From contig JBDTLT010000060.1 in assembly GCA_039934635.1 (NCBI GenBank), forward strand, positions 1 to 25,090: a stretch of DNA of 25,090 nt. The letters run 5' to 3'. Source of the stretch: DATLFA01 sp039934635. Its GTDB lineage: Bacteria; Actinomycetota; Acidimicrobiia; Acidimicrobiales; WLNW01. The notes beneath the pieces were generated by a model. That model ran no database searches and was not told where the DNA came from. It saw only the letters and a list, made by a program, of their open reading frames with translations. Of this stretch, positions 23,615 to 25,090 are shown one piece after another. The stretch's first letter is position 1. Each line of letters starts with the position of its first letter. The position numbers were made by a program, and so were the translations under genes.

Positions 23615-24193
23615 GTGGCTGTCACGTCGACCCTCGTTCGCCAGGCACGGAGCGTGCGCGGCTACACGCAGCGCATCGTCGCGGAGCGCTCGCAGATTGC
23701 ACAGCCGACGATCGCCGCCATCGAATCTGGCCGCCGAGATACGACTGTCGCAACCTTCATACGACTGATCGAGGCCGCCGGCTGCCAAGTAGCCCTACTC
23801 CCGACCCGCACCCCCTCAGTGGCCAGCGTTGCTGCATCAATACATGAGGACCTGCGCCACGGCCACGAGCCGGTCGCGTTCCGCCGCTTCATCCAGCTCG
23901 CCGACGATCTCCGCATCACCGACGCGGCGTTGAGCGTCGCACTCGCGGTGCAGCCGCCGTCGCCTACCGGGTCGACGCTCTACGACGCGTTGATCGCCGG
24001 CGTGGTCGAGCATCGCCTCACCGATCGTTCGCTACCTCTACCAACGTGGGTGCACGAGGCGTCTCGGTCACTCCCTCAGCTCACACCCCTCGTCGACGAG
24101 CCGTGGTACCGGGACCTCGCTGAGGCAACCTCGCCGACCGCGTTTCGCAAGCACGCTGTGCTTATCTCCGCCGGCGAACTCGAAAGCGCGTAG
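23615..24193 (+). CDS. XRE-family HTH protein with C-terminal domain, orphan antitoxin-like
   Basis: This protein has about 192 aa. Residues 5-58 form a Cro/cI-type HTH ('LVRQARSVRGYTQRIVAERS', 'IAQPTIAAIESGRRDTTVATFIRLIEAAGC'). A helical C-terminal region follows, ending 'VDEPWYRDLAEATSPTAFRKHAVLISAGELESA'. I recall similar two-part proteins ('...FR.R.v.v...eLes.') as antitoxin-like partners of nucleotidyltransferase or AbiEii-type genes placed directly downstream. Here the downstream gene is a convergent HigA-type antitoxin, so no partner is present and it may be an orphan. GTG 23615 has AGTAGG 8 nt upstream; TTG 23609 is too close to that site. Confidence 0.72.
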   Translation: MAVTSTLVRQARSVRGYTQRIVAERSQIAQPTIAAIESGRRDTTVATFIRLIEAAGCQVALLPTRTPSVASVAASIHEDLRHGHEPVAFRRFIQLADDLRITDAALSVALAVQPPSPTGSTLYDALIAGVVEHRLTDRSLPLPTWVHEASRSLPQLTPLVDEPWYRDLAEATSPTAFRKHAVLISAGELESA

Positions 24194-24278
24194 CGCTCCT
24201 CCGCCCCCCGACTCGCCGCGAAGCTCATCGTCCGAATGTTGCGGCCTGAGATCGCAGAGCCAGTTGCATTGGAGACGT

Positions 24279-24584
24279 TCAGCTCGCGGGTCGTAGCTCG
24301 ACGGTGATGAGGAGATCGAGCGCGACTGCGGCTCGTTGCAGCGTCGTCAGTGTCGCTCCGACGGCTCCGGCTTCGAGCCTGGCAATGGCGGCTTGGCTCG
24401 TCCCCATACGTTGGGCGAGGTCGCGTTGGCTGAGGCCGACGGCTTCTCGCGCGGCGCGAATCTGTTCGCCGACGCGCAGCGCGAGCGACGCGGCCGCATA
24501 GGTCTCCTCGAACGCGGCCCGCTCCGCCGGGCTGCCGGCCGCGAGCCGCTTCTCCTTCAGCTGATTGATAGTTGTTCTAGGCAT
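24279..24584 (-). CDS. HigA-type antitoxin (XRE family)
   Basis: This 101-aa protein has a helical N-terminal arm (1-38, 'MPRTTINQLKEKRLAAGSPAERAAFEETYAAASLALRV' in pieces) and a Cro/cI HTH at about 39-93 ('EQIRAAREAVGLSQRDLAQRM', 'TSQAAIARLEAGAVGATLTTLQRAAVAL'). Its ATG shares one base with the toxin stop (TGATG, 24584), so it is translated with the toxin. It is expected to bind and neutralise the toxin and to repress the operon through the palindrome before the toxin gene. The toxin-first order is that of HigBA systems. Whether the pair is active is not known. Confidence 0.85.
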   Translation of the reverse strand: MPRTTINQLKEKRLAAGSPAERAAFEETYAAASLALRVGEQIRAAREAVGLSQRDLAQRMGTSQAAIARLEAGAVGATLTTLQRAAVALDLLITVELRPAS

Positions 24585-24922
24585 CAGTCATCCTCTGCGT
24601 CATGGCCCTCAGCGATGCAACGTCTCATTGCATCTCGAGCTCGCTGAACCTCGGTCTTTTCGTTCATTCGTTGTTTGCGGAACACAGTGAGCAACACGAT
24701 GCGCTCGCTGTGAGCGAAGTAGAACGTGATCCGCCATGCCACTCGGTGAAGATCGAAGCGCAACTCGAAGAGGCCTTCGCCCAGCGGCCGCGAGGCGGGC
24801 ATGCGCAGAGCATTGCCCCGCTCGGCGAGACGCTCGATGTGGGGAAGCGCCAACGCGAAGTCCCGCAACGAGATCCCGTCGAACCAAGCCTCGACTTCCG
24901 GTTCGAGTTCGACCGACCACAT
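24584..24922 (-). CDS. HigB/Gp49-type toxin (RelE superfamily)
   Basis: This 112-aa protein reads 'MWSVELEPEVEAWFDGISLRD', then 'RPLGEGLFELRFDLHRVAWRITFYFAHSERIVLLTVFRKQ' split over residues 44-84, then 'EVQRARDAMRRCI'. 'LFELRFD...WRI.YF.....IVLL..F.KK' is the signature of the phage-derived Gp49-like/HigB family, ribosome-dependent mRNA endonucleases of type II toxin-antitoxin systems. ATG 24922 is chosen because homology starts there and a palindromic operator with -10-like hexamers lies directly upstream; the open frame to 25039 runs through that operator. No Shine-Dalgarno sequence is visible, so the mRNA may be leaderless. Confidence 0.85.
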   Translation of the reverse strand: MWSVELEPEVEAWFDGISLRDFALALPHIERLAERGNALRMPASRPLGEGLFELRFDLHRVAWRITFYFAHSERIVLLTVFRKQRMNEKTEVQRARDAMRRCIAEGHDAEDD

Positions 24923-24940
24923 GACATCATAAATGATATC
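24923..24940. promoter_or_regulatory. Near-perfect 18-bp palindrome, HigBA operator/promoter
   Basis: GACATCATAAATGATATC (plus strand) has 8-bp arms with one mismatched pair around AA and touches the toxin start codon. On the minus strand it contains TATCAT and TATGAT, both TANNNT hexamers. It would let the antitoxin block the promoter directly. Confidence 0.6.
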
Positions 24941-25012
24941 GCGCCGCCGGGCGACCAGGGCCCCTCGATCAGCGTGTCCTGACGACAAGACTGTCGCCGA
25001 GCGACCCTCAGC

Positions 25013-25033
25013 CGATTGCGCTCTGCGCAATCG
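25013..25033. repeat. Perfect 9-bp inverted repeat (hairpin) upstream of higBA
   Basis: CGATTGCGC and GCGCAATCG are perfect inverted arms around TCT. No T-run follows on either strand, so it is not a standard terminator. It lies about 90 bp upstream of the toxin start and contains the same GCGCAA/TTGCGC core as the palindrome before the XRE gene at 23534-23543. No coding gene was supported in 24941-25090 apart from this element. Confidence 0.5.
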
Positions 25034-25090
25034 ACGCAAGTCTGTGCCGAACTTGACAGAGCGTTCAAAGGGTTGATTTGCGGGACGGAT

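Overview
The window is GC-rich, densely coding DNA in which almost every gap is under 130 bp. Long spurious open frames lie opposite most genes. The gene mix points to Actinomycetota: two soluble bacterial P450s, an F420-type DUF385 protein, a cyclase/STAND-ATPase protein, AtuA-DUF4387, several SnoaL-like proteins and many GTG starts. A lineage such as Acidimicrobiia is a reasonable guess, made without any database search. No rRNA, tRNA, CRISPR array, transposase or integrase is visible.

Layout. 1-2738 (+): the tail of a glyoxalase-like gene, a second VOC protein, a small membrane protein, an APH/ecdysteroid-kinase-like kinase and an N-anchored hypothetical protein. 2756-3593: a TfoX N-terminal-domain protein (-) divergent from an HNH protein (+). 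3556-5647 (-): a CYP124/125/142-like P450 followed 4 nt later by an SDR; divergent from it at 5698-7899 (+) is a large molybdopterin oxidoreductase. 7988-8268 holds the wreck of a conserved actinobacterial gene. 8285-12814 (+): an alpha/beta hydrolase, a CMD-family protein, an 891-aa cyclase/ATPase protein and a DUF385 protein. 12821-14508 (-): AtuA and DUF4387. 14628-15086 (+): a SnoaL-like protein. 15111-18295 (-): P450, GMC oxidoreductase and a second SnoaL-like protein. 18395-19693 (-): inositol-3-phosphate synthase, divergent from a LysR regulator (19769-20704, +) that is fused by stop/start overlap to a frameshifted phosphotransferase. 21705-25090: a RibD/DHFR-like protein, a small YdeI-type protein, a third APH-like kinase, an orphan XRE protein and a HigB/HigA-type toxin-antitoxin pair.

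How the genes may work together. The P450, SDR, GMC, AtuA-DUF4387, hydrolase, CMD and SnoaL genes look like oxidative breakdown of lipid-like (isoprenoid, sterol or similar) substrates, but no single complete pathway can be read. The best regulatory signals are three palindromes in promoter gaps: GAGTTA-N7-TAACTC between ino1 and lysR (a textbook T-N11-A LysR box), an 18-bp near-palindrome directly before the toxin gene, and an imperfect 19-bp palindrome between the P450 and molybdopterin genes. Several genes that lack a Shine-Dalgarno sequence have a TANNNT hexamer 6-9 nt before the start codon, which suggests leaderless transcripts. Two genes are damaged: the three-frame remnant at 7988-8268 and the phosphotransferase at 20704-21635.
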